Positions 1 to 11,318 of a stretch of 64,000 bases of DNA are shown here, piece after piece (position 1 is the stretch's first letter; each line of letters begins with the position of its first letter). The stretch is from Aspidiotus rigidus (lineage: Eukaryota; Arthropoda; Insecta; Hemiptera; Diaspididae), in the NCBI GenBank assembly GCA_035079385.1, contig JAVHKY010000027.1:186001-250000 (forward strand), written 5' to 3'. The position numbers were made by a program, and so were the translations under genes. Under the pieces are notes generated by a model. It was not told where the DNA came from, did not search any database, and saw only the letters and a program-made list of their open reading frames with translations.

Positions 1-619
1 AACCAAAATTCCTTTCAATTGCAGTGACATATCTTGACCCTCGAGAATGAAGAAGATAATTGTTCGCCTGGCTTATTGTAGCATTTTTGAACAATTTCCC
101 ACCCCTCTTTCTTCGCCCTTCTGAATAAATATTCTTGAAACCTTCATTTCCTCCATCGCGACCAATTTCAACAAATACACCATCACAACATGGAAAACCT
201 TTAGTTGCTCTGAAACTCCGAGTGAAACGCGAGTTCTCACCGCTTGTCGAGTATTATATTTTTTACAACACTGACGGTGAAACCGCAACTTTTTGTCACG
301 AAAACGATGGCGAAAACGATAAAATAATAGGAACCTGGCTGCACTGAAGAATAATGGAAGTTCACAGCGTTGTTTTGGAAGTTCTTACAACACTGTTCAT
401 CGTAAAGTGCACTAAAAACTTATTAGGGGTAATGACAGACCGTCATTAATGTTGACTAAGGAAAATAATGAAAAACTAAGAAAAATTGATTTGGTAAAGT
501 AAACTCGTACGAGACAATGGTTAGGACGCCTAATGAACCTTGCTTTTGATGAAGAAAATCATTTCCTCTTAGGCTTTTAGTTAGATATCTAGCGTAGGGC
601 ACTGCAGCAGAGCTGAGAA

Positions 620-810
620 CTGGAACCTAAGACGGCTACGGGAACCGGTTCCGCTCCGTATTTTTCGGGTTCCGGAACTCAAAATAACAAAATCTTGTTG
701 TCAGGTTCTGAACCGGAACCGAAAAGAACAGGATCCAGTCCTAAAACCAGAATCAAATCTCGCGATCGGGTTTCAGAATCGGAACCAAAAGGAACCGGAT
801 TTATACAGCT
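620..810. repeat. Degenerate GGAACCG short tandem repeat
   Basis: Words such as ggaaccggttccg, ggttccggaactc, gaaccggaaccg and ggaaccaaaaggaaccgg recur in both orientations over about 190 bp. The array is preceded by tagggcactgcagcagagc, which resembles the end of the GCTTTTGGCTT element family. Confidence 0.6.
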
Positions 811-829
811 GTAATATTTAGCTCCAGAT

Positions 830-1110
830 TTTGACTTGAACTTATAAGAATAATAGCTTTTGCTTTAAAAAAATAAGGAAAATAAAATAGAACTGATTTT
901 GGGTTTAGCTTTCAAGCATTTCACTGTTTCGGCTATTCCAATGAAGAATTTCAGCTTTTGGCTTGAACTTACAACCTTAAAAATATGGCTTTTGACTCCT
1001 AGAACTAACACTTGGCTTAATTCAGCCTGTGACGATAAGTTTAAGCCGTTAAAGTTGAACGCTTGAGCAGCAGAACAAGCCAACATTTTATTGGCTTTAA
1101 GTTGATCCGA
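830..1110. repeat. GCTTTTGGCTT-family repeat, degenerate
   Basis: Recurrent words agcttttggctt, cagcttttggcttgaactt and tagcttttgctt. The same vocabulary appears at 2560-2836 and, inverted, in the MITE at 52834-53352. Confidence 0.5.
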
Positions 1111-1504
1111 AGCAGTTAAAGTCCATCCAACGAGAGTTTGCCAAAGTCGTCGCACGTTTCTAGCGGTTACAGGGGAAAAAGCGGACGATCACGTACAATC
1201 CTCTCACCGCTGCGGACTTTCCTCTCTCCGCTGCCGTCCTTCATTACACACCCGCGTAAGTACTCACACGCTGTCACGTTGGCAAACTCTCGCTGGACAG
1301 ACTTTAATCAATGCTTTAACTTGGGGTTTGCGAAATAACAGTTAGGTATGTAAGTGTTAAAACCGACGACCAAAGGAAAAAAATTTTTGCTGACCGACTG
1401 ACCGATAACCGTTTACAAGGAAACCATACTACATTGACTGTGACCATTTGACCGATGAATGTTTCGGTTAAAACGGTCATAGCGGGTCTTGTTGACAGCT
1501 ATAT

Positions 1505-1770
1505 TTTCAATGTTTTAGTTCAAAAATATGTTTTTTAGTTTGAAAACATGTTTTTGTAGGTTGGAAACATATTTTTTCAGTTTGAAAACATGTTTTTCCA
1601 GTTTAAAAAATGTTTTTTCAGACTAAAAACATGTTTTTTCAGTTTAAGAACAAGTTCTTTTAGTTTAAAAACAATAAAAAAATATTTTTTTAGTTTAAAA
1701 ACAATAAAAATATAATTTTTTAGTTCAAAAACATGTTCTTTCTACCAAAAAAATGTTTCTCTTTATTTTG
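1505..1770. repeat. ~24-bp AT-rich minisatellite
   Basis: About eleven imperfect copies of a unit close to ttttttcagtttaaaaacatg. The flanks carry related GACCGATAACC and GACCATT words (1370-1490 and 1770-1930) on both sides, suggesting that the array is internal to a larger element. Confidence 0.75.
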
Positions 1771-2559
1771 ACCATTATGAACCGTCATGGCCAAACCATG
1801 TTTTGATAATGGTCATGACCATTATACCACTTGATCATTTCAGAGAAATACTTTATACGACCGATAACCTTAACCGGTTTAATTTTGAAGCTGACTGGAC
1901 CAATAACCGATATCCACTTATAATTATTTCGGTCAAAAACCATACTCTAACTAAGCCGCAATAGTCCATCAGGAAGAGCTGCTTTTTAGTTGATTACGTT
2001 CACGGTTCCCAACAGAAAATCGTTCAAAACCAAACCAGTGACTGTTCAAAAGTCAAAACAAATACAATTGAAAACCGAATTTCCTTTCCTTCTAACGAGA
2101 GAGGTTTTTTTTCACAAAGAAGACAGTGAGAAATGAGAATGTCAGAGAGATGAACTGACAATGAAACGCTTAAGCAGCGAATGGAGATGGGAAAAGCACT
2201 AGCTAAGATTAAGCCAACAACGATCGCCTTATCTTCTCTCAATTCGGCGGGCTTGTAGTTGATCAACGTTATGCTAATACAAAAACTGATGTAGGTAGAA
2301 GAGAAACGATCAGGAGAAATGGGGGCTTGTTAACAAATGTGGAAGATACCTATTCTCCAGTCCAAGTTCAACTTGATTGCAGGACTGCAGAATTCAGAGC
2401 TGAATCTATTATCAGATCTGTATCTGTAACTGTGCAGCGTTGTTTCTGTTGGTTTTACTCTGGCAAAGCCAACCCGGGTGTGATATTACTGCAATTCTTA
2501 ATGATTTTCCTAGAAGGTGAGCATCGGGGAAACTATAAAGAAGCTGAAAAAATTTGGCT

Positions 2560-2836
2560 CATTTTAGCTTTGTAAAAAAGTGGCTTTCAACTTCTCTTTT
2601 ATAACCGAAAATTCGGCTGAATTTAGTTTTCGGCAGGCTGCAATACTCTCCCTTTAAATATCATGAAAAATCCAATTGATTTTCAGCTTTAGCTTTTAGC
2701 TTTTGGCTCTTTCATAAAAAATTTCAGCTTTTGGTTGGGACTTCCGACACTTTGGCTTTTGGCTGGAGAAAAATGAAAAATACAGCTGACTTTTGGCTTC
2801 AGCTTCCGATTTCTGACTGGCTGCGATACCCTGGTC
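2560..2836. repeat. GCTTTTGGCTT-family element fragment
   Basis: Repeats of agcttttggct and ttcagcttttgg. The right end, ggctgcgataccctg, is the complement of a CAGGGTATCGCAGCC hAT-like terminus. A second terminus-like ggctgcaatactctcc lies at 2635, so copies may be nested. No left end or target duplication was found. Confidence 0.5.
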
Positions 2837-2939
2837 TACTGTCCTCACTAACAGACGTTGTAAGTCGGTAAATAGTTACATACATAGTCGTTGACTACTC
2901 CCAATTCTGAATTATGAACAAAATCGACTACAAATTGCT

Positions 2940-3260
2940 TTTCAACAGGGAACCTGTTTTATCGGAGGGTTTTTCGGAAACAACGCCCGTCGTCCGACGG
3001 ATAGCCTGAAAGATAGCCCCTTCGTGTAACTAGATATGCAATTCTTTCACAGCAATTGACTTAGCCCCTTCAATGAGCCAGATATGCAACGCTTTAAACA
3101 CCATAAGACTCAGAACGTTCTTTTAAGATATTCTAAGTGCCTCTCCTATCGTATTGGAGGTCGGAATTTTTCCAAGTCCTCCTCTTATTATATATAGCTC
3201 TGAAGTTCGTGCCGGTGACGTTACAATTTGATGACGTCATAGACCCAATTTCGATACTAT
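2940..3260. repeat. GGGAACCTG / GTCGGAATTTTTCC repeat copy
   Basis: It begins ttttcaacagggaacctg and continues with the words tagcccctt, agatatgcaa and cacc, then ggtcggaatttttccaag and ctcctcttattatatatagc. The same order, inverted, occurs at 30165-30355. One TGACGTCA lies at 3232. Confidence 0.65.
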
Positions 3261-4276
3261 GGAATGAAATACTAGCGACTTCATTTCAACTCATCTGTCA
3301 GCGTTCATGTTGAATTCGAGTCACCCTCTGCAAAAATCGACAGCTGCTCTATTACATCGATAAACAGTCAATTCTCGGTGCTTCGGAAATGAATGCTGGT
3401 CAAAATTAAATTGACCTCAAATTGAAATCGGAATCTTAAATTTTCAACTCAAAATCAACTGTAAGCCGACGTCATTGTGGAATCAACATGAGGTTCAGAT
3501 GTTTTGCTCTGATAATGCCTAATGTGTCTCGTCAATTTGCAGTTGATTTATCCTCCTCCCATCGCACAGCATTCTGCCTGCTAAGTAAATTTGCCACTCA
3601 CGGATAGAACGTGCAGTCATTGATTATTATAATGAAACACACTGAATACTCGAACAGGCGACATATTAATAATCTGACGGGGCTTTTGTAAGTTTCTCCC
3701 AGGTGAATAATGAGAGATAAATACAAAATCGATGAACACCAAATGAGCATTGGAATTTAATACCAGAACTCTATTTGATTTCGACATGAACAATTAATCA
3801 TAAGAAAAAAATTAGATTGATTTTGAATGAAATTTCAAACATTTTTTTGTTAATTTGCAGGCGAAACTGAGCGGAGTGTTTTTAACGTTGATTTGGAGAT
3901 CATTTTTGGTGATTTGAATGGACATACAGATCTAGCACCTAGGATGTCGTCTAAAATCCATAATTCCGGCAAATCGATGGAAAAAGATGATTGGCTACAG
4001 CCTCCTACCTTCTAGAAAAAGAAACTAAATGAGGACGAGTGGACAGAAAGAGGAAAAAACTGTTGGATCGAGTTGTCTTTTTTTGAAACAATTCGGAAAT
4101 CCTCCCTTGGATCAGCCACCTTAAAATGCCCAGGTAATCGAGACTTGACTGGGCGAGTTATTCATAACTTAATAATAGCAGTCTTGGAATTTCATTTTTT
4201 CAACTCTACTTCGAATGAGATAAGACTAGAATAATCTTTCAGCTCTTTGAAAAACTCGAGTGCCCACAATACTCAC

Positions 4277-4461
4277 TTCAAAAATCTAAGGTAATCGTAA
4301 AGCTCTGGTACATGAGTAATCTCGTTTGGTGACCATATTTGCGATCCTTGTAAGGTGACTTGAAGATCATTTAGGGCAGCGTCGATATCGTCCTCGGCAC
4401 CATTCATACTCGATGCGTCCGACACTGGTTGAGGTACGCTGGCCTGTAAATTTATTTGTAC
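4277..4461 (-). CDS. FERMT: Kindlin exon: F2-PH linker and start of PH domain
   Basis: The exon starts in phase 0 after ctttgtag and encodes VQINLQASVPQPVSDASSM, NGAEDDIDAALNDLQVTLQG, SQIWSPNEITHVPELYDYLR and FLK, ending AA|gtgagt in phase 2. The DIDAALNDLQ.TL.G helix is the conserved linker between F2 and PH; in vertebrate kindlin-2 the equivalent segment is reported to bind integrin-linked kinase. ITHVPEL.DYLRF.K is the usual entrance to the kindlin PH domain, which continues as P(R/K)..TLKGY.RYW in other species. No continuation was found in 1-4276, so the remaining PH, F2 and F3 exons are probably left of the window. Kindlins are usually about 650-720 residues, so roughly half the protein is in view. 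Confidence 0.93.
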
Positions 4462-5008
4462 CTACAAAGAGAAACCGAGGAATAATTATTACGCTTTTGC
4501 ACTGCCAACACGCGATAAATGCTGCATTAAGTTCAAACACTAGAAAGCACCGTATAGTGTCGTCGACCATCAAATCTCCGACAAATTTATGCAATAATTC
4601 TAAATCTTTTCGGTAACCGCAGACTAAGTATACCACTCTTTTCAAGTATATATGTTGACAACGACGAACGTACGATAATTAACGGGTATTTATGAGTATA
4701 ATATTCATCAGTAATCTGCTCGTACGCATTCCAAAAAGATCACGCTTTGCACTCGTTATACGCGATAACGTGTAAATGTACGTAAAATATTCTGTATTTT
4801 TTTTCCCTTCAAAGTTTATACAGATAAGTGGGAGATCGTGCACGTGCATATACTGACTGAGGACATATATACTTTCTTTGTACCCATCTCCCCTGACGAG
4901 GCCATCTCCGAATTAATTACGAGCATGGTCGTATTTTGTACCAAACTACGACAATTATTACCGATCTATACCTTAGAACAGCGATATGGCTGGTGATTTG
5001 TGTCTTAC
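4462..5008 (-). other. Short kindlin intron
   Basis: A 547-bp intron with gtaaga donor and ctttgtag acceptor. It contains no recognisable repeat or motif beyond AT-rich sequence. Confidence 0.85.
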
Positions 5009-5219
5009 TTGTAAAGCGGCGAACATTAGTGCCTCCTCTTCGGTGTATTCCAACTCCTCGTTCAGTAACATCCATTTGGCCTGTTCGTACATCATGTTGA
5101 GGCGGACGGCGTCCGTTTTCGGATTCAAATCGTAAAACGAATAAAACTTAAATCGAAGTCGAAGTGTGTCGTACTCTTGTATGCCTTGTTCCATGATCGA
5201 AAGCGACGAATCTAGCCAT
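5009..5219 (-). CDS. FERMT: Kindlin exon: F2 subdomain
   Basis: This is the most conserved kindlin exon in the window: 211 nt beginning with the base that completes Ala, then [57 protein letters not shown] and [12 protein letters not shown]. The blocks WLDSS.S.MEQ, RFK(Y/F).(S/F).(F/Y)DLNPK, LYEQAKW and TEEE...FAALQ identify the FERM F2 part of kindlins. The acceptor is ttaattacag before 5219 and the donor is CAA|gtaaga after 5009, leaving phase 0. The open frame continues into the intron on both sides, so an ORF search overextends it. The neighbouring exon at 4277-4461 follows after a 547-bp intron, the only short intron visible in the gene. Confidence 0.97.
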
Positions 5220-6827
5220 CTGTAATTAAAAGTTTCCAAATTAGATACCGCATCGTGAAACAGAGGGGGTTCACGAATCCTAGTGAGAATTCCTTGCCGT
5301 TGTTTGTACCGAGCAGGGGTGGAGGAGGTAGGAGTAGCACAAGCAAATGAGATCTACAGAAAGTAGCCACCTGAATTTCTTCCTAAAATTCTTCTCTTCC
5401 TTAGATGTAATCCCGTCGTCCATCTTTCATCTTTATCTTGGGACGACTATACATAGATTAGACAAAATTTTCATTCTTCTCTCAAGGATAACGAACCTTC
5501 AAAAGGATTTGGCCCTTGAATATTCACCTAGTATCCTTCATTTACAACTTTGAATTTTTGTTACGATGAATTTTTCAAGCTTTTTAACAAAGTGAGCTGA
5601 ATCATCGCAAGCTCCCGGGAAGCCACTAGAGCTAAGACTAGGATTGTTCAGATGGTTATAGCGTGCCGAAAAACCCTTAGTGTTGGACGCAAATTAATGA
5701 AAGGAGCCTTAGATTTCGACAGCGAAGTCTCTTTTCTAATTCGTATTTTTCTTCAATTCTGGTCCAGTTTTCAAATTTCTTATCTTCACTAGTAAGTTGA
5801 ATATGAGTCCAGTCAATACATCCAATCTGAACCTAATTTAAACACGTACATTTCGACTTCAAACTCCGAAACTGACTACTTATACGACTTCTTTTAAAAC
5901 TAATTAGCATCTTATACGCGGTACAGTATCTACACCACTGGTCACAACCTCTTCGGTGAATGACGTGTCGAGCGAATAACAGTAAAAATGATCTCCAGAA
6001 TGACTGATGCGCGCGAGGAGACCTCGGTTCTTTATATATTATTCTCGCACTAAATACACAATTAGCGCCAGTTACGATGTGCCTTGCTAGTATGAAAATC
6101 ATTCACTATTCTCATGATTGTACTGTAGCACAATACATGGACGTACTTGAGAAAAGAAAAAAAAAAGATTATATTTATAAATTTCAAATAGCTCAAATCT
6201 TTTATAATGCGGAAAAAAACGAGCTGAAATAAATCTTCGCTTATTCCGCATTATGCTGTCTATCATTAACGAGGTGAGGAGCATTCTGCCTACGAACACG
6301 TCTACCTATAATATCTCACGAAGCCGCACAAGGAAGGGCAATAATGAGTAAATTACCGATCTTCACTTTTTCTCCTATATTTGATACAATTTGATGATTT
6401 TCTCACTGTTTTCCACAAAAGCGCGCACTATAAAATGGGACTCGGTTGCCGTTTTTTCAAGATGTGAACACTTTATATATCGTTTCCGCAAGATTGGGAA
6501 ACATGGTTTGGAACTCAATTTGGAGCCCTAGAAATAGATTTTTAAGGAATCGACCGGCCACGACTTAATTGTTAAAGAAACGACTTAAATTGGCCACAAC
6601 TTTTCAACCAAGAAGTACGAATTGTAGGAGAGCAATTTCGGTAAGATTTCTTACATCCTCTTTCAAACTTATGAAAAACATTTGTGAAGAATCCTTCGCC
6701 TCTCTCTCTGATGAAAATAAACACGCAACACGCGAAAAAGAATACGTTAATCTTCTAGCTTCCAAACATACTTTTTCCTGAATCTAAAAATATCCGCACC
6801 TCACATGACGAGAGGAGCAGGAGCAAA

Positions 6828-7312
6828 CCCGATGAACACCAAGTCGACTAAGAATTTACTTCTGTCAAAGTTTCGGTCGAAATTGTAGCAATATATCGTT
6901 GAAATCCAGCTCATTTCGACATCGATATCAAGTCGATCATTTCCACCAATTATTTGCCACGTCGACTTCAGGCCAATTTCGAGTCAACGTTTCCAACTTT
7001 TTTTTATCGAATCAAGATCGACTGCTCTGTTGCGTGGATTTAAGTCGATTTAATGTACGCTGGTCCACTTTAAATCGACGACGATCAGCAGTCGATGTGC
7101 AGCGACCCCTCTAAAGGGTTCTGCATCTTTGGGGACTTCGCTATATATTCGCAGACAGAATGCATAGTCCTGATTATAAAACGTGGACCACTGAGAATCT
7201 TCATTATGCTTGACCGGTGCAGCGATGGTCGAATCGACACAATGTCGACACCGATTTTCAATCGACATTAAAAATTTACACAAAGTATCGACTCATTTTC
7301 GACATCGATCCT
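6828..7312. repeat. TCGA-rich repeat, left part of composite element
   Basis: It starts cccgatgaacaccaagtcga and is densely packed with GTCGA/TCGAC words (for example agtcgatttaatg, aaatcgacgacg and cagtcgatgtgc). Homologous stretches lie at 18350-19130, 20226-20360 and 27470-27840. The complement of its start (tcatcggg) closes the composite at 10276. Confidence 0.7.
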
Positions 7313-7373
7313 TAAATATGCGCCAAATCATGATTCATCTTCGTGTAACCTCGAAAACGAGGTGGTATTCGAA

Positions 7374-7905
7374 TGTGACAATTATAACTCGAACCACACT
7401 TCAGACTGCCATGACTGTCGGGTATACCGCAACTTGGAAACGGCATACAGGAAACCAAGGGACCCAACAGTCAAGAAGCTCCGTGAGAAGAAACATTCAG
7501 CCAGGCACGACATTCGCTGAGACAGTCCAAGGCAAACCTGAAAGAAGCCTCTTCCAGCCGACACTACGAAACTTGGTACAGCCCACATCCTAGGTAATGG
7601 AAGCATTAAAAGATATATCCCTCGCAGATACTTTGAGGAAACTGACCAAAATCACCAAGGAAATATCCCATCCACGGTAGATTAACAAAGCTGAAGAAAG
7701 TTAAGGCCAACTCTAGCTACCCTACAGTCACTCCTCTCGTCCAAAAGAAATCAACATTACTGATGGTCTGCGCATAGCTTCTTGGAACGCCAACGGGCTA
7801 TCGATATCGCGCTCATCTCTGAGACTTATTATACAAAAAGTTACCCTAAGCAATCTACCACACTCCTCATCCAGATGGTGGGGCTCACAGTGGGTCATCT
7901 GTGAT
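7374..7905 (+). pseudogene. Jockey-like non-LTR retrotransposon fragment
   Basis: A broken plus-strand reading shows a gag-type zinc-knuckle remnant, CDNYNSNHTSDCHDCRVY, followed by a basic tail. After stops and a gap come LRIASWNANGLS (about 7768) and, in another frame, IDIALISETYYTKS. The pair WNANGL...ID..LISET marks the beginning of the apurinic endonuclease domain of Jockey-type elements. The segment between them, usually about 15-20 residues, is deleted or frame-shifted. No reverse transcriptase of this element follows; a Penelope fragment begins instead. It sits inside the TCGA-bounded composite in a kindlin intron and cannot be functional. Confidence 0.7.
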
Positions 7906-8208
7906 AGTCAGGAGTAACGGGCAGTATCACCTCGAGGGAGGCTACGAAAAAGAATACACTCAGGCAACAACTGCGGTGGTAACCCAGATTATCGCGATCC
8001 TGAAGGTGGCGATTGTATACTTCTGGAAGAAAGGCCGAAAAAAACTCGAGGTCTACTTCGTTAGCTGCTCGGAGTTATCTTCATTAACCGTGTTAATCGA
8101 GGTTAGTTTCATTTTCGCAAGTCCTCTTCCTATCATAGCACGGAGGTCGAAATTTTTCCAAGTCTCACGTTTTACCTGAAATTAACCCCCTCCCCCTCAT
8201 AAAACATT

Positions 8209-9280
8209 ATGGAAACCGATACATCTTTGGATGCGACTATGACACTCGACACTCATCTGTCGCATACCACAGGAACCCAAACCCGGTTCAAAACGGTGTT
8301 GTGGTCGTGGAGAAGTCTTCTTACACTTCCAAAATCCACGAAGTGCTTAGTTAATGTGGAGCTAAGGAGAATGCCCTGTTCAATTTTCAAAATTTTGTAA
8401 AAGAAGTTAGGATTCTTGTCAACAATAGTAATGTCATCATTAAGAACCCTTTAACTAAGAAAGCCATTTTGAAACCTAACCCTGTTCCTCCCCTACTTTA
8501 CAGGCTGCCTAAAATTCATAAGGAAGGTATACCAATGCGGCCGGTAGTCTCATTTGTCTCCTCTCTGACCTACTCCCTTGCAAAATTTCTTGATCGCTGG
8601 TTCAAATCTCGAGTGGAGTTCGAGTCTCTCTATTCAATATTAAATTCGTGTTCCCTCGCCGCAACAATCTGAAGGATGTTTGCCTTCCTCTGGGTTCAAC
8701 TTTACCTTCCTTCGATGTTGTTGGGTTATTTCTCAACATCCCAAAGGCCGTTACTGCAGCAGCGGGTGGGGAAGTTACTTGTTAAATCCTATGTCCCTCA
8801 AGAGGAAATGGGGAAGGGGATTCTTTAACCTATTGAAGGTCTGTTGGGCCTCCACAATTTTGTAATTGAAAAACCCTTTTTCAATATTAGTGCTCTACTT
8901 ACATCTTACTCTCTCATTATGACTTCCAATAATACAATTTTAGTAAATTTAATGATAAATTTTACGAGTTCCCTGAAGAGATAGGATCCCTATTGGATCT
9001 CAGCTGGGTTCTCTTAACTCGGAAGTTTTCATGCCTAAATTTCAGATTGACCTGTTCTCCTCGGGCCCGGCGTTTTTGAGTCATATACACCATTGACATT
9101 TGACACAGGTATGTTGACGACGTTTTGTTCGCGCGGACCGGTCCTATAGAACTCCTCAGTGAGTTTTTTGCTTATCTAAACAGCCTACACCCTTCCATAA
9201 AATTTACACTGAAAGTTGGCGGCTCCGCTATAAACTTCTTCGGCTTGTCTATTTCCGTCATTGACGGTGTCCATGAATTT
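8209..9280 (+). pseudogene. Penelope-like element reverse transcriptase fragment (+)
   Basis: Over several frames the plus strand encodes the order of blocks expected of a Penelope-like reverse transcriptase. First comes NPVPPLLYRLPKIHKEG, then PMRPVVSFVSSLTYSLAKF (8470-8640), then LPSFDVVGLFLNIP (about 8700-8740), the catalytic YVDD at 9110-9121, and LHPSIKFTLKVGG...INFFGLSIS. The YVDD is intact, but stops and frameshifts separate the blocks and the N-terminal and GIY-YIG endonuclease parts are missing. The frame ends near VHEFG, where the sequence abruptly becomes the complement of another Penelope copy. Penelope elements copy themselves by target-primed reverse transcription; this copy is dead. 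Confidence 0.85.
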
Positions 9281-9985
9281 GGCAAACTTTTCTTGTCCTT
9301 TTGTTCCGTCTGGACGTCGCTGATTCTATTCACCATGGGTTGGTTATTCTGGATACCCACATTTACATCGTAGCCATTGAACGCCTTTGTCACATTGTTT
9401 GTGCACTTTCCTATGTGTGCTATCGATCCGGAGTACTTTCTCACTATGCCATCATCGGTTCCTTTCTTCGTTTCCATTTTCCCAAAGACTCCTTCCACCA
9501 CGCCTCTACGGTAGCCATTGGCCTCTGCAATCTGCTTTACTATCTCGATCTCTTTCCTCTCCTCTTCGTTATTCTGGTGACAGAAGTTGCCCGATAGCAG
9601 TAGTTCTAGATTGCCGCTAACTTGTGCCTGGGGTGGTGGTAGGAGTCATTCGGTATAATGGTGTCGGTATGCGTCGGCTTCCCGTAGATTTTGTATTCTA
9701 TCCTATTGTTCTCCAGTGTGAGTGTAAGGTCCAAATAGTCTATGGTCTCATTGCCATTTTCCACAGTGAATTTGATGCTCTCATTCATCGCGTTCATTTC
9801 TGAAAGGAATGACTCCGTTTGATGTCTCTCGCTCTTGTTGGCGTTGGGTTCAGTTGCTTTCTATACTTTGAGAATGGCTGTTTAGCCGAATCAATTTCGT
9901 GCGGTCCTTTTGCAGTTTTCTTTTGTTTTACTCCTTCTAGTATTCTCTTAATTATGAACGACCGTGATTTTTTACAATAACGCAT
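9281..9985 (-). pseudogene. Penelope-like element RT/thumb fragment (-)
   Basis: On the minus strand, two open stretches give NESIKFTVENGNETIDYLD, LENNRIEYKIYGKPTHTD, DSYHHPRHKLAA (9606-9797) and then, in a different frame, SGSIAHIGKCTNNVTKAF, DVNVGIQNNQP (9230-9500). These are the post-catalytic RT (YRKPTHTD, SYHPxxHK) and thumb/linker blocks of Penelope-like elements. The copy belongs to the same subfamily as the one at 27890-28990 and differs from its plus-strand neighbour. Upstream RT core and downstream GIY-YIG domain are absent. Confidence 0.8.
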
Positions 9986-10079
9986 CGTTTCTGTAAATAA
10001 CCCTTCTTATCATCTGATATGCTTATTTAAATGTGAAGTCTTTTTGCCGACGAGTTACATAAAATTGATTCGGAACTAA

Positions 10080-10276
10080 TGTCGATTTTCAGTCCACATC
10101 ACTCTGTAGCTTCAAGAGGTGACTTAATTTCCACGTCGACGATAAGTCGATGGTAGAAAGAAGCGGTCGATAGGTCGATTTGCGGTCGACATTAAGCACT
10201 ACTGAATCGACATCGATTTTGAGTCACGTTTTGGTTGAAATAGCGAGTCGATTTGACGTCGATGTCGTCCATCGGG
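10080..10276. repeat. TCGA-rich repeat, right part of composite element
   Basis: Words such as cacgtcgacgataagtcgat, ggtcgataggtcgat, gcggtcgacatt and agtcgatttgacgtcgatg; ends gtcgtccatcggg, complementary to the left end cccgatgaac at 6828. A similar right end is at 39780-39810. Confidence 0.65.
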
Positions 10277-11136
10277 AAGGTACTGCATTGGAAACTATGA
10301 AGATCATCTACTGAAGGTCTATAGAAAATTGTTTGGGGAGCTTTGGCTGCGTTTTCCGGGTTATATCGTCGCCCGTTGATGGATTCTCAAGCGTAAGTGC
10401 TCGTATAATCTTTTCATTTAAATCACAAACTTTCATTCACATCCACTTTCGGCATCTGCATCAGTGGCCGACGGATGAGCGCAGAAAATAGTCGTGTCAA
10501 CGCGCGCGTAATTAGCTCTCTAAAACATTATACGAAGAAAATAAAAACCAGTTTCACAAACCCACAAGTCTCCTCTGTACGTTACAGCCAGACCATATTA
10601 TACACAGTGCCATGCCTACATCTTCCTCTTCGCAAAACGAACGTGTACCGGTTATTAAAGAAACAAAACCTGCGGGCCGCAAGTATACCAGATGAGAACT
10701 ATAGAGCGAAAAATTGTCGTATCTGTCCGACGCAGGTAATGTCAAAAAAACTCTGTTTATCACACCTTCCTCAGGAGAAGACTTCTCAATTGTCATCATG
10801 GTCGACAATGACATACGTCGCCGACGGTCCTACGAATATAATAATTACGGTATAGGCGTAAATCGTGATACGCTAATTATTACTACTTGTTGTTCCTTCG
10901 GCGGTAAACACGCGATTATGTAACCTTGTAGGTAGTAAAAATCACATTTTTTTTCGTATAGATTAGATAAGCGCGCGGACTTGAAACGTAGAGTTGTCGC
11001 AGGGGTGTACGTGATGGGCAGACTAAGTCACGAAACACTTCACACCGCAGCGCGAAGTGTTGCATATTTTTATGCAGTTTGGAACACAAGTGTGACTAAC
11101 GTAAATTACACAAAACTATTATGGGGAGATACTTAC

Positions 11137-11318
11137 GCAACATTCATACGAGCTTTTTCGATCAACGATTTTGGTCGTAGCATTCTGGCGCGTGCTTCGT
11201 GACTAGGTGACGCCGGACTGTACGCCAAAGACGTTTCCAAATTCCCATTCAGCAATTCTAACGTCGTTACGTTTCCGTTGATTTCAGAATATCCGTTTCG
11301 TTTCCACGTGCCCGTCGG
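11137..11318 (-). CDS. FERMT: Kindlin exon: end of F1 loop, start of F2 helix
   Basis: This 182-nt exon begins in phase 0 after ttgtag and reads PTGTWKRNGYSEINGN, then VTTLELLNGNLETSLAYSP, SPSHEARARMLRPKSLIEKA and RMNV, ending in GC|gtaagt. The stretch with MLRPKSLIEKARMN corresponds to the kindlin motif (A/R)xMxxPxxLxxKAxxN that immediately precedes the WLDSS block. The last two bases GC join the A at 5219 to give Ala, followed by WLDSS. The exon is too short to stand out as an ORF, and it was placed by following the reading phase from its neighbours. The upstream half of the exon is loop sequence and is likely to vary between species. Splice sites are read directly; function is known from the family. 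Confidence 0.9.

Larger units (their letters stand above)
1..4276. other. Kindlin intron (left end), repeat-filled
   Basis: Minus-strand intron downstream of the exon ending at 4277; no PH-domain exon was recognised on the minus strand. It contains degenerate repeat families listed separately (GGAACCG array, GCTTTTGGCTT repeats, 24-bp minisatellite, GGGAACCTG-family copy). At 3860-4010 the plus strand has a short open stretch containing FNVDLEIIFGDLNGHTDLA, faintly like the GD(F/L)N(A/G)H motif of a non-LTR endonuclease, but too short to call. Confidence 0.6.
5220..11136 (-). other. Kindlin intron with nested retroelements
   Basis: A 5.9-kb intron. Bases 5220-6827 are low-copy-looking AT-rich DNA where I see no gene or repeat. 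Bases 6828-10276 hold the TCGA-rich composite with Jockey-like and Penelope fragments. Bases 10277-11136 contain nothing recognisable; a 126-codon plus-strand open frame at 10475-10855 resembles no family I know. Confidence 0.8.

Noticed and set aside
3860..4010. Non-LTR endonuclease remnant (IIFGDLNGHTDLA)
   Set aside because: Only one short motif-like stretch with no supporting blocks on either side.
1..4276. Kindlin PH, F2-rest or F3 exons
   Set aside because: Looked for RYW, QW and other conserved C-terminal blocks on the minus strand; none found.
7210..7593. 127-codon plus-strand ORF
   Set aside because: It overlaps the Jockey-like gag remnant in another frame; the zinc-knuckle frame is the meaningful one.
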